Source of the DNA: Ramlibacter terrae
Lineage (GTDB): Bacteria > Pseudomonadota > Gammaproteobacteria > Burkholderiales > Burkholderiaceae_C
Direction: 5' to 3'
Assembly: GCA_013127575.1 (NCBI GenBank)
Contig: CP053418.1
Span: forward strand, 248,001-312,000
DNA: 64,000 nt
Position numbers and translations under genes: made by a program. Positions 47,645 to 57,597 of this stretch are shown here, piece after piece. Under the pieces are notes generated by a model. That model was not told the origin of the DNA and did no database searches. It worked only from the letters and a program-made list of their open reading frames with translations. Position 1 is the first letter of the stretch. Every line of letters begins with the position of its first letter.

Positions 47645-48945
47645 AGCAGTTCCTGCGCCAGCCCTTGCAGGCGCTCGATCCCGACGTCGCCGCGCTGATC
47701 GCGCAGGAGGCGCAACGCCAGTCCGACCGGCTGGAGCTGGTCGCGTCGGAGAACCACATCAGCCTGGCGCAGCGCGAAGCCAGCGGCAGCGTGCTGGCCG
47801 ACACCACGGTCGAAGGCTATCCGGGCGCGCGCTTCCTGGCGGCGTCGGAGGGCGTGGACGCGCTGGAACAACTGGCCATCGATCGCGCGCGCCGGCTGTT
47901 CGGCGCGCGCTTCGCCAACGTGCAGCCGCACTCGGGCACGCAGGCGAACCAGGCGGTGCTGCTGGCCCTGCTGAAGCCCGGCGACACGCTGCTGTCCATG
48001 GACCTGCGGGCCGGCGGCCACTTCAGCCACGGCGCGGCGGGCACCGTCTCCGGTGACTGGTACACGGCGCGCCACTACGGCGTGGACCCGCGCACGGGCC
48101 TGATCGATGCCGACGAAGTGCTGGCGCTGGCGCGCGAGCACCGGCCGCGCCTCATCATCGCGGGCGCCTCGGCGTATCCGCGCGGCATCGACTTCGCGCG
48201 CTTCGCCGCCATCGCGCGCGAGGTCGGCGCGAAGCTGATGGTGGACATGGCGCACGTCGCCGGGCTGGTCGCCACGGGGCACTTCCCGAATCCGCTGCCG
48301 CATGCCGACGTGGTCACCACGACCACCTACAAGAACTTCCGCGGACCGCGCGGCGGGCTCATCCTGTGCAACGACGCGGACCTCGCCACGCGGCTCGATG
48401 CGGCGCTGTGTCCCGGCCTGCAGGGCACGCCGCTGATGCACATGATCGCCGCCAAGGCAGTGGCCTTCGGCGAGGCGTTGCAGCCCGCCTTCCATGCCTA
48501 CGGCGCGCAGGTGCTGCGGAATGCGCGCGCGCTCGGCGCGGCGCTGGAGGCACGCGGCATTCCGCAGCTCACCGGCGGCACCGACGTGCCCTTCACCGTC
48601 GCCGACCTGCGGCCGCTGGGGCTGCACGCGGCTCCCTTGGTGCGCGCGCTCGACGCGCTGCAGGTCGGGTGCAACGCCGTGCCCGTCCCGGGCGACACCG
48701 ATTTCCAGTTCGCCCACGGCCTGCGCACGGGCGTTTCCGCATTGACCACGCGCGGCATGGCCGAAGCCGAATGCGCCACCATCGCCGGCATCGTGGCCGA
48801 CACGGCGCAGGCGCTGGCCTCCGGCTTGCTTCCTTCCGCCGGGGCGGCCGATGCCGTCCGCGCGCTGTGCCGCCGCTTCCCGCTCGTGCCGTCCCCGGCC
48901 GAACCGATTTCTTCCCCGTCCACTTCCCGGAGTCCCTCCCGATGA
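47641..48945 (+). CDS. Serine hydroxymethyltransferase-like PLP enzyme (variant active site)
   Basis: Intact, 434 residues. Fold landmarks: LELVASENHISLAQREASGSVLADTTVEGYPG, VQPHSGTQANQAVLLALLKPGDTLLSMDL, GHFSHGAA, LMVDMAHVAGLVATG and TTTTYKNFRGPRGGLIL. The PLP Lys is kept, but the canonical THKTLRGPRGG reads TYKNFRGPRGG, and SGSQAN reads SGTQAN. These changes, and the operon with a PhyH oxygenase and a Bug receptor, suggest a specialised paralogue (for example alpha-methylserine or phenylserine-type aldol chemistry) rather than housekeeping GlyA. Coupled to both neighbours by overlapping start/stop codons. Confidence 0.85.
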   Translation: MKQFLRQPLQALDPDVAALIAQEAQRQSDRLELVASENHISLAQREASGSVLADTTVEGYPGARFLAASEGVDALEQLAIDRARRLFGARFANVQPHSGTQANQAVLLALLKPGDTLLSMDLRAGGHFSHGAAGTVSGDWYTARHYGVDPRTGLIDADEVLALAREHRPRLIIAGASAYPRGIDFARFAAIAREVGAKLMVDMAHVAGLVATGHFPNPLPHADVVTTTTYKNFRGPRGGLILCNDADLATRLDAALCPGLQGTPLMHMIAAKAVAFGEALQPAFHAYGAQVLRNARALGAALEARGIPQLTGGTDVPFTVADLRPLGLHAAPLVRALDALQVGCNAVPVPGDTDFQFAHGLRTGVSALTTRGMAEAECATIAGIVADTAQALASGLLPSAGAADAVRALCRRFPLVPSPAEPISSPSTSRSPSR

Positions 48946-49921
48946 AACGCCGCACCCTCCTTGCCGCCGCCGCCGCCCGGGCGCGAGCGCCGCCGTCCGC
49001 GCCCGGGCGCCCGCCCTGCCTTCGGTGCTGACGATCATGGTCCCCTTCCCGGCCGGCGGGGTCTCCGACCTCTACGCGCGCGCGATCGCCCCGCGCATCG
49101 CCAAGGAGCTGGGCAACACCGTCATCATCGAAAACCTGCCGGGCGCGAGCGGCAGCATCGCCGTGGCCAAGGTGCTGGGCCGCGCCGCCACCGGCGACAT
49201 GCTCGTGCTGGGCTCGCCAACCGAAATGATCCCTGGCGCCGGCGATGCTGCAGTCGGCGCGCTACAAGCCCGAAGACTTCCGCCCGCTGGCCATGGCGTC
49301 GCGCTCGCAACTGGCGCTGTATGCGCGCGCCGACCTGCCGGCGGCCAACGTCGACGAGCTCGTCGCCTGGCCAAGGCCCACCCGGAGAAGCCGTTGAGCT
49401 ATGGCTCCGTCGGCGTCGGCAGCATCTACCACCGGCCGGCGGGCCTTCGCCGACGCTGTCGGCGTGCCGATGAACCACGTGCCTTACAAGGGCGGTGCAC
49501 CGTTGCTGCAGGACCTGAGCGGCGGCCACATCGACTGGTGCTGCTGCCCGCCAACGGCGACATGGCGCGGCGCGTGGCGACCGGCAAGCCGAAGGCCTTG
49601 GCCGTCACGGGCAGCACGCGTTCGCCGGTGTTCCCCAACGTGCAGGCCTTCGCCGAGACGCGCAGCATGGCGGGCTTCACCACCGTCGACTCGTGGGCCG
49701 GGCTGTTCATTCCCGCGAGCGCGCCGGCGCCCGTCGCGCAGGCCATCACGCGCGCGGTGACGGCCGCGATGGCCGACGCCGAAGTCCAGAAGCAGCTGGA
49801 GATGCTGGCCGGGACGCCGCTCGCCCCGCAGATGGCCGCGCCGCAACTGGCCGCCTTCTATGCCGCGGAGATCGACCGCTACACGCAGGCGATCCGCAAG
49901 GCGAAGCTGCAGCCGACCTGA
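48942..49921 (+). CDS. Tripartite tricarboxylate transporter substrate-binding protein (Bug family)
   Basis: About 327 residues. Start KRRTLLAAAAALGASAAVRARA, then LTIMVPFPAGGVSDLYARAIAPRIAKELGNTVIIENLPGASGSIAVAKVLG, KPEDFRPLAMASRSQLALYARADLPAA, LSYGSVGVGSIYH and MNHVPYKGGAPLLQDLSGGHID. It has five or more frame errors, all at or beside CCTGG (48977, 49232 as an extra C, 49368, 49433, 49536). It overlaps the SHMT-like stop, so the receptor belongs to that catabolic operon. Confidence 0.85.
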
Positions 49922-49928
49922 GCCTGCG

Positions 49929-50876
49929 CTACTGGGGGCGCGCGCCGAACCGGCGCAGCGCCGTCGCGAACGCGCTCACCAGCGGCGCGGGCGGCCCGGC
50001 CGATCGCCGGGTGTAGAAGCCCAGCGAGGGCAGCGGAATCGCGGGGCCCACGGCGAGACGGCGCAGGCCGCCGCGGGCCACTTCGTCCTGCGCGTGCTCG
50101 GCGCGCACGGCGCCCACCAGCGACGCATCGAGCCGCAGCACCGCGCCGATCGTCACCGACGACAGCACCTCGATCGAAGGCACGGGCGGCTCCAGCCGCC
50201 CATTGAGGAAGGCGGTCATCAGCGCTTGCCGCACCAGCGTGTCCTTGGGCGGGGCGACCCAGTCGGAGCGTTGCAGGTCCGCCCAGGCCAGGCGGCGCTT
50301 GCGGGCCATGGGGTGGTCCTGCGCGCACAGCACGCACAGTTCGTCCTCGAGCAGCAACTCGGGGCGCAGCAGCGGCAGCAACTCGCTGGTGAGCAGCTCG
50401 GGCGTGATCGCGCCGAACACGCCGTCGAGCTCGCCGTCCAGCAGGCGCTGCACCATGTCGCGCACCCGGCCCTCCTGCACCTGCACGCGCGCGCCCGGAT
50501 GCTGCCGGCGCAGGCGCGCGATGGCGCGCGGCACAGACGCCGTGACCGACAGCGTGCCCGGGCGCAGCACGCCGGTGGCGCCGGTGCGCAGCGCCTCCAC
50601 TTCCTCCTGCCCGCGCGACAGCTCGCCGAAGATCACGCGGGCGCGGTACACGGCCGCCTGCCCGAGCGCATTGGCGGCGAGCCCCTGCGGGCTGCGCTCG
50701 AACAGCCGCGCGCCGAAGCCGGCCTCGACCTCGCCCAGCATCTTGCTCAGCGCCGGCTGGCTCAGGTGCAGGCGCGTGGCCGCGGCCCGCATGGTGCCGG
50801 CGTCCGCCAGCGCCACCAGCAGTTCGAGGTGGCGCAGGCGCAGGCGCCGCACGAGGTAGTCGGTGCTGGCGGTCAT
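49929..50876 (-). CDS. LysR-family transcriptional regulator
   Basis: Intact, 315 residues. HTH RHLELLVALADAGTMRAAATRLHLSQPALSKMLGEVEAGFGARLFERSPQG; the effector domain has RLLDGELDGVFGAITPELLTSELLPLL and AIPLPSLGFYTRRS. The pattern (LRLRHLELLVALADAGTMRAAA) is that of the GbpR/Cbl-like aromatic regulators. It is divergent from the CaiB/Bug/esterase operon, its likely target, by about 80 bases. Confidence 0.9.
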   Translation of the reverse strand: MTASTDYLVRRLRLRHLELLVALADAGTMRAAATRLHLSQPALSKMLGEVEAGFGARLFERSPQGLAANALGQAAVYRARVIFGELSRGQEEVEALRTGATGVLRPGTLSVTASVPRAIARLRRQHPGARVQVQEGRVRDMVQRLLDGELDGVFGAITPELLTSELLPLLRPELLLEDELCVLCAQDHPMARKRRLAWADLQRSDWVAPPKDTLVRQALMTAFLNGRLEPPVPSIEVLSSVTIGAVLRLDASLVGAVRAEHAQDEVARGGLRRLAVGPAIPLPSLGFYTRRSAGPPAPLVSAFATALRRFGARPQ

Positions 50877-50955
50877 GGTCGGCGATCACTGGGGGTTATC
50901 ACGGCATCAGGATTATCGAATTTTCGGCAATCGCCCGTGCCGCTATCGTGGGGGC

Positions 50956-52146
50956 GTGAACAGATCCCTTCCCGCCGCGCCGCTGGCCGGCGTGCGCGTC
51001 ATCGACCTCGGGCAGTACATCGCCGGCCCGGGCGCAGCCATGGCTGGTCGAACTCGGCGCCCGGTCACCAAGATCGAACCGCTCTCGGGCGACCGGGCGC
51101 GGCACATCGGCCGTTATGGCGAGTCGATGATCCGCGCCTACAACCGCGGCAAGCAGTCGATCGCGCTCGACCTCAAGAGCGCCGCCGGGCGCGAAGTGGC
51201 GCTGCGCCTGATCGCGCAGAGCGACGTCGTGATCCAGAACCTGCGCCCCGGCGTGGTCGACAAGCTGGGGCTCGGGCCCGCGGAGGTCCGCGCCCGCTTT
51301 CCGCGCGTGATCTACCTGTCGATCGCCGGCTTCTCCGGCAACGGGCCGTCGCATGCGCGTCCCGGCTACGACATCGCCGCACAGGCCGAAAGCGGGCTGA
51401 TGTCCGTGACCGGCGAGCCCGACGGCCTGCCGCAGAAGGTGGGCGTGCCGGTGGTCGACGCCGCGGCGGCGCAGCTCGGCGCGCAGGCCGTGCTGGCCGC
51501 GCTGTACGGCCGCGAGAAGACCGGTCGGGGCGAAACGCTGGAGGTCTCCCTGCTGGAGACCGCGCTGCACCTGCAGGCCGCGACCTGGTGCGAGTACCTT
51601 GGCGGCGCGCCCGAACCGACGCGCATGGGCCACGGCCAGCCGCACAACGCGCCGGCCGCGGAGATCGTGGCCACGCGCGACGGCCACATCGTGCTGTCCG
51701 CGTACGCCGAAGAGCACTGGCAGCGCTTCTGCCGCATCGTCGGCCGCGAGGAACTGGCCGACGACCCGCGCTTCGCCACCAATGCCGTGCGCGTGCAGCA
51801 CCGCGCCGCGCTGCGCGAGGTGCTGCAGGATTGCCTTTCGGGCTACACCAGCGAGGAAGCCGTGCAACTGCTGGGCGGCAACCAGATCGTGGTCGGCGCC
51901 GTGCGGCGCTACCGCGACGTGCTGTCCAGCCCCGACTTCCTCGCCAGCGGCATCCTCGTGGACGCGCCCGGCGAAGGGGGCGCCGCCTACCGCGCGCTCG
52001 GACTGCCGTACCGTCTCGGCGACGCGCCGCGTTCGGCGCCACCGGCCGCGCCCGCATGCGGCGCCGACAGCGACGACGTGCTGGCCGCGGCCGGCTATGC
52101 CGCGCCGGAGATCGCGGCGCTGCGCGGCGGCGGCGTGGTCGGCTGA
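50956..52146 (+). CDS. CaiB/BaiF-family CoA-transferase (class III)
   Basis: About 397 residues from GTG 50956. LAGVRVIDLGQYIAGPGAAMA, RGKQSIALDLKSAAGREVALRLIAQSDVVIQNLRPGVVDKLGL (catalytic Asp expected in this central region), IYLSIAGFSGNGP, PGYDIAAQAESGLMSVTGEPDG and EVSLLETALHLQA are typical. Around 51043-51055 two compensating errors (GCCCTGG read as GCTGG, plus one lost G) scramble about five residues where LVELGA is expected. It transfers CoA between acids. It is followed by a Bug receptor and an esterase. Confidence 0.88.
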   Translation: MNRSLPAAPLAGVRVIDLGQYIAGPGAAMAGRTRRPVTKIEPLSGDRARHIGRYGESMIRAYNRGKQSIALDLKSAAGREVALRLIAQSDVVIQNLRPGVVDKLGLGPAEVRARFPRVIYLSIAGFSGNGPSHARPGYDIAAQAESGLMSVTGEPDGLPQKVGVPVVDAAAAQLGAQAVLAALYGREKTGRGETLEVSLLETALHLQAATWCEYLGGAPEPTRMGHGQPHNAPAAEIVATRDGHIVLSAYAEEHWQRFCRIVGREELADDPRFATNAVRVQHRAALREVLQDCLSGYTSEEAVQLLGGNQIVVGAVRRYRDVLSSPDFLASGILVDAPGEGGAAYRALGLPYRLGDAPRSAPPAAPACGADSDDVLAAAGYAAPEIAALRGGGVVG

Positions 52147-52182
52147 AGCGATCGACATGAACAAGGACAACAGGAGACAAGC

Positions 52183-53156
52183 ATGAACTTCACCCGCCGC
52201 CAGTGGCTGGCCGCCTCGGCCGCAGTGCTCGCGCCGCAAGCCTTCCCCGCCTTCGCGCAGGCAGGGCCCGCGCGGCCGATCCGCCTGATCTCGCCCTACG
52301 GCGCGGGCGGCCCCAGCGACGTGCTCACGCGCGTGCTGGGTGACTTCATGGCGGCGCGCCCGGGCCAGCCGATGGTGGTGGAGAACAAGCCGGGCGCGGG
52401 CACGCGCATCGCCAACGACCTCGCGGCCAAGGCGGCGCCCGACGGCTACACCGTGCTCCACGCGGCGGCGCCCATCGCCATCGGCGAGGCCCTGTACCCG
52501 AACCTGCCTTACGACGTGCGCAAGAGCTTCGAACCCATCGTCAGCACGGCCATCGCGCCGCTGTTCCCGGTGGTCAACGCGTCGGCGCCGTACAAGACGC
52601 TGCAGGAGTTCGTGCAGTGGGGCAAGGCCAACGCGAACGGCTTCACCTTCGGCTCGCCGGGCGCGGGCTCGGCGCCGCACCTCACGGCGGAACTGTTCAT
52701 CCGCACGACCGGCGCCAAGGGCGTGGTCGCGCAGTTCAGGGCGATGCGCCCGCGACCACCGAACTGCTGGCGGGCCGCATCGACGCCACGCTCACCGCCG
52801 TCGCCACCGCGCTGCCGCACGTGCAGGCCGGCAAGCTGCGCGTGCTGGCCGTGGCCACCGAGAAGCGCACGCCACTGCAGGCCGACACGCCGACCTTCGC
52901 GGAATCGGGCATGCCGAACGTGGTCGGCTATGGCTGGTACGGCCTGATGGCGCCCGCGGGAACGCCCGCCGCCATCGTGCAGCGGCTGAACGCCGAAGCC
53001 AACGCCGCGCTCTCCGACGCCGAAGTGCGGCGCAAGGTCGAAGCCGCGGGGCTGCAGGTGCGCGGCGGAACGCCGGCGGAGTTCCGCGCCTTCGTCGACA
53101 GCGAGGCGAAGAAGTGGGCGCAGGTGATCAAGGCGGCGAACATCAAGGCGGAGTGA
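52183..53156 (+). CDS. Tripartite tricarboxylate transporter substrate-binding protein (Bug family)
   Basis: About 324 residues. Signal peptide RRQWLAASAAVLAPQAFPAFAQA, then IRLISPYGAGGPSDVLTRVLGDFM, MVVENKPGAGTRIANDLAAK, APDGYTVLHAAAP, LPYDVRKSFEPIVSTAIAPLFPVVN, FTFGSPGAGSAPHLTAELF and a helical C-terminus. A single break at 52738 (CCAGG read as CAGG) restores VVAQFQGDAPATTELLAGRID. Ribosome-binding site AGGAGA. It is in an operon between the CoA-transferase and the esterase. Confidence 0.9.
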
Positions 53157-53162
53157 GCCGCC

Positions 53163-54846
53163 ATGACGCGCACCTTCGCTTCCATCGCGCTGTCCGCCGT
53201 GCTGCTGCTGGCGGGCTGCGCGGGCGTCTCCCTCGATGCGCCCGGCACGCAACGCAGCACGTCGCTCGGCCCCGTGGTCGGCGTGGACGCATCGCGCACC
53301 GACGGCACCTACAGCTGGAAAGGCGTGCCTTTCGCGGCGCCGCCGGTGGGCGCGTTGCGCTGGAAGGCGCCGGCGTCCGCCGCGCCCCGGACGCAGCCGC
53401 GCGCCGCCGACCGTTTCGCCGCGGCCTGCGTGCAGACGGGGCGCTTGTACGGACCGGGCCGCAACAACCGCTACGACGCGACCATCGGCGAGACCCGGGC
53501 CAGACGCTCGGCTCGGAAGATTGCCTGTACCTGAACATCTGGCAGCCGGCGCAGCCGGCGAGCGGTCCGCGCCCGGTGATCGTGTTCGTCCACGGCGGCA
53601 GCAACATCACGGGCTACACGGCGGACCCGCTCTATGACGGCGCCGCGCTCGCCCGCAACGCCGACGCGGTCGTGGTCACCGTCAACTACCGGCTCGGCAT
53701 CTTCGGCTTCCTGGACCTGCCCGCGCTGAAGACCGGCGACCCGCTGGACGACTCGGGCAACTTCGCGCTGCTCGACATCGTGAAGGCGCTGGAGTTCGTG
53801 CAGCGCGACATCGCGGCTTTCGGCGGCGACCCGCAGCGCGTGACGCTGATGGGACAGTCGGCCGGCGCGGTGAACGTGTACGCGCTGATGACCTCTCCGC
53901 TGCTGGCGGCGCGCCCGCAGCGCCTGTTCCACCGCGTGGCCGCGTTGAGCGGCGGCATCTCCACCGCCGCGACGCTGCCGCCGGGCGCGATCCCCGGCGT
54001 GCTGCCGCGGCCGGTGTGGACGGCGCGCGGCAGGCCTTGCTGACCCATTCGCTCGCCGCGGACAACATGGCCAGCGTTTCCGACGGCGCCGGCTACCTGC
54101 GCGGCAAGTCCGCCGACCACCTGCTGGCGGTCGTCCGCACGCGCCTCGCGCCGATCGGCATGTCCGCCTCCAACCCGATCGCCGACGGCGTCGTGGTTGC
54201 GCCCGATCCCATCGCCGCGATCCGCGCGGGCCGCTACGTGCAGGTGCCGGTGCTGGCCGGCATGACGCGCGACGAGACCAAGCTGTTCCCGCAACTGCTG
54301 GCGCTGCGCCCGGCCCTCGGCGGCGTCAGCGGACGGCTGATCGACGACGCGGCGGTGTTCCGGCTCGCGCACGGCTACGACCCCGAGGCCGCGCCGGCGA
54401 CGCGCATCGAAGACTGGGTGCCGCCCGCGTACCTGCCGGCCGCGCAACCGGTGACGGGCTACGACGCCCGCAGCCGCGAGCTGAACCGGCTGTGGTTCGA
54501 GGCGATCCGCAACGACGTGCTGCACGCGGTGCGGTCGCGCCAGACGCCGTGTGGGCCTACCGCTTCGACTGGGACGCGCTGCCGCCGCCGTTCGACACCG
54601 TGTTCGGCGCCGCCCACACGTTCGACCTGCCGTTCGTGTTCGGCAACTTCGGGCCGAGCCTCTATGCGCGGATCTCCTTCACGCGCGCCAACGCGCCCGG
54701 GCGGCTGGCGTTGTCGCGGGAGATGGTGCAGTCGCTCGCCAGCTTCGCGGCCGGCGGCAACCCGGGCTGGGCCGCCGCGGCCGGCGCTGCGCGTGTTCGA
54801 TGCCGAAGGCGCACGGGCGGTCGTGCGGACCGAGGAAGCGCGGTAG
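53163..54846 (+). CDS. Type B carboxylesterase, putative lipoprotein
   Basis: About 562 residues. The signal ends in lipobox LLLAGCAG. YSWKGVPFAAPPVGALRWKAP, SEDCLYLNIWQPA, the oxyanion hole VFVHGGSNITG, VTVNYRLGIFGFL, nucleophile elbow MGQSAGAVNVY and FGNFGP are all family-typical; the catalytic His lies near GAAHTFDLPFVFG. Breaks near 53500 (CCTGG), 54010, 54546 (CCAGG) and ~54770. Exported esterase acting on an ester substrate, possibly releasing the acid imported by the adjacent receptor. Confidence 0.86.
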
Positions 54847-54852
54847 CGGCGC

Positions 54853-55278
54853 CTACCGCGCCTGCGCCGACAGGGGCAGGCCGAACACGCGGTCGAACAG
54901 CAGGTTGAAGACGAACGCGTAGACCGGGAAGAACACGATCATCATCGCGTTGAGCAGCGCCGCGGTGAGCAGGTCGACGCCCAGCAGCCAGGCGAAGAGC
55001 GGCACCAGCATGAGCACCAGGCCGGCCTCGAAGCCGATGGCGTGCACGGCCCGGCGCAGCAGGCTGCGGCCCTTGCGCGCCTGCCGCGCCTCCCACGCTT
55101 CGAACAGCAGGTTGTAGACCCAGTTCCACGCCATCGCGATGGCGGAGGACACCGCCGCGGTGATCCCCGCCGTGGTCACGGGGCTGTCGGAGAACAGCCG
55201 CAGCAGCGTGCTCGCCAGCACGATGGCGATGAGCTCGAACGAGACGACGTAGACAATCTTGCGTTTGATTCCTTGCAC
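54853..55278 (-). CDS. PACE-family efflux transporter (AceI-like)
   Basis: Intact, about 142 residues from GTG 55278 (TTG 55320 gives a longer form). Four hydrophobic helices in two repeats: KRKIVYVVSFELIAIVLASTLLRLF, AVSSAIAMAWNWVYNLLFEAWEARQ, RRAVHAIGFEAGLVLMLVPLFAWLLG and ALLNAMMIVFFPVYAFVFNLLFDRVFG. The membrane Glu (SFELIAI) and the WNWVYNLLFE motif are diagnostic of bacterial transmembrane pair proteins that export chlorhexidine and similar cations. Confidence 0.9.
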   Translation of the reverse strand: MQGIKRKIVYVVSFELIAIVLASTLLRLFSDSPVTTAGITAAVSSAIAMAWNWVYNLLFEAWEARQARKGRSLLRRAVHAIGFEAGLVLMLVPLFAWLLGVDLLTAALLNAMMIVFFPVYAFVFNLLFDRVFGLPLSAQAR

Positions 55279-55433
55279 GATGGCATTGTCGCCCGGTTGC
55301 AGCGGCAGGCCGATTGGCAACTTCCGGTGGTCATTGATCCCACCGCTGCCTGGCTACTGCAAACGCCTCGCGGTTCCTAGATTGGATGCTGTCGCCAAAC
55401 ACCGGCGTCGTCACCGAACCGGGAGCCACTTCC

Positions 55434-56212
55434 ATGTCCACCACCACCCTCCCCACCAACGATCTCGCGGGCCGCATCGCCGTCGTCACCGGCGCCTCCA
55501 GCGGCATGGGCCGCGCCGCCGCGCTGCAGCTTGCCGTGCGCGGCGCCCGCGTCGCGCTGCTGGCGCGCCGCCGGCCGCAGCTCGAAGCGGCCGTCGCCGA
55601 GATCCGCCGCCTCGGCGGCGAAGCGATCGCGGTCGTGACCGACGTCACCGACCAGCCCTCGGTCGATGCAGCGGCGGCCACGGTGAAACGCGCGTTCGGC
55701 GACGCCGACCTCGTCTTCAACAACGCCGGCCTCATGCTGCCCGGCGCCATCGGCCAGCAACCGCAACGCGAATGGGAAACCCAGGTGGACCTGAACGTCA
55801 CCGGCGCCATGCGCGTGATCCAGCCTTCGTGCCGCAGCTGGAAGCGGCTGCCGCGCAGGGCAAGGTGGTGGACCTGGTCAACACCTCGTCGATCGCCAGC
55901 CAGTACGTGTACGGCAACTTCGCGGTGTACTCCGCCACGAAGGCCTTCGTCAGCCACCTGTCGCGCCACCTGAGGCTCGAGCTCGGCCCGAAGAACATCC
56001 GCGTCTCCGTGATCGAGCCGGGCATCACCGAAACGGAACTGCAAGGGCACTTCACCTTCCAGGGCGCCATCGACTGGATCCGGGGCGCGGCCGAGACGAT
56101 CGAATTCCTGCAGCCGGAGGACATCGCCGCCACCGTGTGCTTCATCGCGTCGCAGCCGAAGCGCGTGAACCTGCAGCAGGTGGTGGTGATGCCCACCCGC
56201 GAAGGCATCTGA
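55434..56212 (+). CDS. Short-chain dehydrogenase/reductase
   Basis: About 260 residues from ATG 55434. AVVTGASSGMGRAAALQLAVRGARVALLARR, NNAGLMLPGAI, catalytic Ser in NTSSIAS, YSATKAFVSHLSRHLRLEL and RVSVIEPGITETELQGH. This is the subgroup of clavulanate-dehydrogenase-like SDRs. A G lost from CCAGG near 55829 restores RVIQAFVPQLEAA. It is convergent with LysR at 56219. Confidence 0.88.
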
Positions 56213-56218
56213 CGCCGT

Positions 56219-57156
56219 TCAGGCGGCGCGCGTCCGAAGCTCCGCCAGGGGCACGTGGAACGCGGCGCCGCCCTGCAGCCGCTGCACCGCGAAGTCGATG
56301 AAGCGGCGCACGCGGGCGGGCATGTCCTTGCGCTGCGCGTAGTACAGGTACAGGCCCATGCGCTCGCTGGTGTGGCGCACCAGCAGCGGCACCAGCGCGC
56401 CGGCGCGGATGAAGCCGGCCGCGTTGATGCTGTCGATCTGCCCGATGCCGATGCCGCCCAGCGTGGCGTGCATTTCGGCCTCGGGGTCGCTGCAGCACAC
56501 CACGTGCGTCATCGCCTCGTGCACGGTCTCGCCCTTCACGGGGAACTCCCACGGCACCGGCCGCGCGGTCCCCGGCTGGCGGTAGCCGATGCAGGCATGG
56601 GCATGCAGGTCGGCGATCGTGGCGGGCGCGCCGTGGGCGGCCGGTACGCCGGCGTGGCGCACGCGATCAGCTGGATGGCGAACAGCTTGCGCGACACCAC
56701 CTGCGCCGTGGGCGCGTTGCCCGCCTTGAAGCCCAGGTCGATGCGTTCGGCCACGGTGTCGGTCGCGCCGTCCTCCAGCACCAGGTCGAACGTGATGCCG
56801 GGATGCGCGGCGCGGAACTCGGCGATCACGGGAAGCAGCACCTTGCGGCCGACCGCGCCACCGGCGCCGATGCGGACCAGGCCTTCGTCTTCGCGCGCCG
56901 CGCCGCGGATGCCTTCGAGCGCGCTGGCCGGGCCCTGCATGCTGCCCTGCACCGAATCGAACAGCCGCTGGCCGTCTTCGGTCAGGGCGCTCTTGCGCGT
57001 GGTGCGATGGAACAGCCGCACCCCGAGGTGCTGCTCGAGCTGGCGCACGCTCTTGCTCACCGCACGGGCGGTCGTGCCCTGGGCCTGTGCCGCGCGGTTG
57101 AAGCTGCCGAGTTCGGCGGCGCGCAGGAAGGTGGCGATGGCGCGGAGTTCGTCCAT
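56219..57156 (-). CDS. LysR-family transcriptional regulator
   Basis: About 313 residues. HTH DELRAIATFLRAAELGSFNRAAQAQGTTARAVSKSVRQLEQHLGVRLFHRTTRK. Effector domain AERIDLGFKAGNAPTAQVVSRKLFAIQLIACATPAYLAAHGAP, as in CrgA/DmlR-like regulators. T lost from CCTGG near 56643 is the only error. It is convergent with the SDR and divergent from the TonB-like gene. Confidence 0.88.
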
Positions 57157-57217
57157 GGAACGCAGCGATTCTAGGTGCGGCGCTCGGCTAGACTCACCGG
57201 CTTTTTTGCGCCCCAGA

Positions 57218-57597
57218 ATGCACATTGCACGCACCCCTCGAACACGGTGGCTCGCCGCCGTCGGCACCCTCGCATGCGCTGGTGCGATCCTCTTCTCCCG
57301 GGCGGCGCACGCCACCGAGATGGCGGAGCCCCCAAAATGCTGAAGCCCTTCGTGCCGGAGTATCCGGCGAGTGCCCTCCGCCACGAAGAGGAGGGAACCG
57401 TTCAAGTGCAGGCCCGCGTGCTCGCCAGCGGCGAGGTGGGCGAGGCGCGCGTCGCGCGGAGCTCCAACAGCCCCGCGCTGGACCGCGCGGCCGTCGCGGC
57501 GGTCCGGCGCTCGACGTTCAGTGCCGCGCGCAACGCCGCGGGCGAGCCGGTGGAGGCCTGGGTGACCGTGCCTTTCAAGTTCGTGCTGCAGGACTAG
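57218..57597 (+). CDS. TonB C-terminal-domain (energy transducer-like) protein
   Basis: About 127 residues. Signal segment WLAAVGTLACAGAILFSRAAHA, then the TonB box-like PKMLKPFVPEYPASALRHEEEGTVQVQARVLASGEVGEARVARSSNSPALDRAAVAAVRRSTFSAARNAAGEPVEAWVTVPFKF. One base is missing in the C5A4 run near 57335. Short and lacking ExbBD neighbours, it is more likely a stand-alone periplasmic protein than a working TonB. Confidence 0.8.
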
